Notes under the pieces: model-generated | What the model saw: only the letters and a program-made list of their open reading frames with translations | Told to the model about the DNA's origin: nothing | Databases searched by the model: none | Translations under genes and position numbers: made by a program | Origin: an uncultured Oscillospiraceae bacterium | GTDB lineage: Bacteria; Bacillota; Clostridia; Oscillospirales; Oscillospiraceae | Length of the DNA stretch: 38,818 bases | NCBI GenBank assembly: GCA_934655875.1 | Contig: CAKUHB010000028.1 | Location: 1 to 38,818, forward strand | Reading direction: 5' to 3' | Part shown: positions 38,680-38,818 of the stretch, one piece after another | How positions within the stretch are numbered: position 1 is the stretch's first letter | How the letters are laid out: the number at the start of each line of letters is the position of its first letter

Positions 38680-38757
38680 GCAGCCGCCCGGAATGCCCCG
38701 GACGGCTGCATTGTGTTTTGGCAGATCGTTTGCTATAATGAAACAAATCGGAATTTG
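38680..38757 (+). promoter_or_regulatory. terminator-promoter-palindrome cassette, copy C
   Basis: GCAGCCG (38680-38686) pairs with CGGCTGC (38703-38709) around an inner CCGG/CCGG. TTGTGT (38711-38716), a 17-nt spacer ending TTTGC, TATAAT (38734-38739) and CAAAT-CGGA-ATTTG (38744-38757) follow. It is closely similar to copy B and would drive a gene beyond the right edge; the remaining 60 bp show no gene. Confidence 0.75.
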
Positions 38758-38818
38758 ATGAGGAAGATTATTTATATAATCTACCGTCTATGGTCTGAAA
38801 ACGACCACCTATCGAGAA

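Noticed and set aside
1..38818. CRISPR array, rRNA operon or phage structural genes
   Set aside because: No regularly spaced direct repeats, no rRNA-like sequence and no capsid, tail or lysis proteins were seen on either strand.

Overview
The window looks like chromosome from a strictly anaerobic, moderately GC-rich Firmicute, most likely a gut clostridium of the Oscillospirales/Oscillospiraceae type. The reasons are the CODH/acetyl-CoA synthase genes, an OadG-like sodium-pump subunit, a SpoVB-like MOP flippase, a PadR plus DUF4097 pair, the EF-G-like paralogue, strong G/C preference at third codon positions, and nested-palindrome intergenic repeats. This placement is inference; there is no rRNA here.

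Layout. 1-1.7 kb: partial tRNA-Gly, then a PadR regulator and an envelope DUF4097 protein (minus strand). 1.8-4.7 kb: complete proline operon proB-proA-proC. 4.9-9.8 kb (minus): cooS/acsA-cooC-acsB, the carbonyl branch of the Wood-Ljungdahl pathway, behind a good sigma-A promoter and a leader of about 150 nt. 10.1-13.0 kb (minus): MscS channel and FtsH. 13.2-18.4 kb (plus): RlmB-like methyltransferase, a membrane protein that looks like a P-type ATPase without its catalytic motifs, and an EF-G-like GTPase. 18.6-20.4 kb (minus): DAACS symporter and OadG-like protein. 20.5-25.3 kb: a 400-450 bp non-coding repeat occurs twice in inverted orientation, enclosing a candidate cobalamin riboswitch with no downstream gene, an unknown gene, and the operon ddl-DUF1934-nucleoside phosphorylase-flavodoxin-like oxidoreductase. 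25.4-30.0 kb (minus): hypoxanthine-DNA glycosylase, threonine aldolase, MOP flippase, membrane protein and RsmE. 30.2 kb: tRNA-Leu(GAG).

30.8-32.8 kb (minus) is the most interesting stretch: a sigma-70 factor of ECF type, a DUF4367 anti-sigma-like membrane protein, then three very small export or membrane products. These are a 30-residue signal-peptide-like peptide behind a hairpin that can hide its ribosome binding site, a 53-residue lipoprotein, and a 92-residue membrane protein. The two smallest genes are under 60 codons and easily missed. I propose the set as one envelope-signalling or peptide-secreting unit.

32.9-38.8 kb (plus): HEAQH metalloprotein, TIGR04076 protein, GNAT acetyltransferase, an AT-rich repeat-protein gene with a damaged 5' region, and two overlapping tyrosine recombinases, the second carrying an extra copy of the N-terminal DNA-binding domain at its C-terminus. 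A terminator/promoter/palindrome cassette occurs three times here (32.85, 33.91 and 38.68 kb). The last two copies are direct repeats bracketing the recombinase region, which probably belongs to a mobile or integrated segment.
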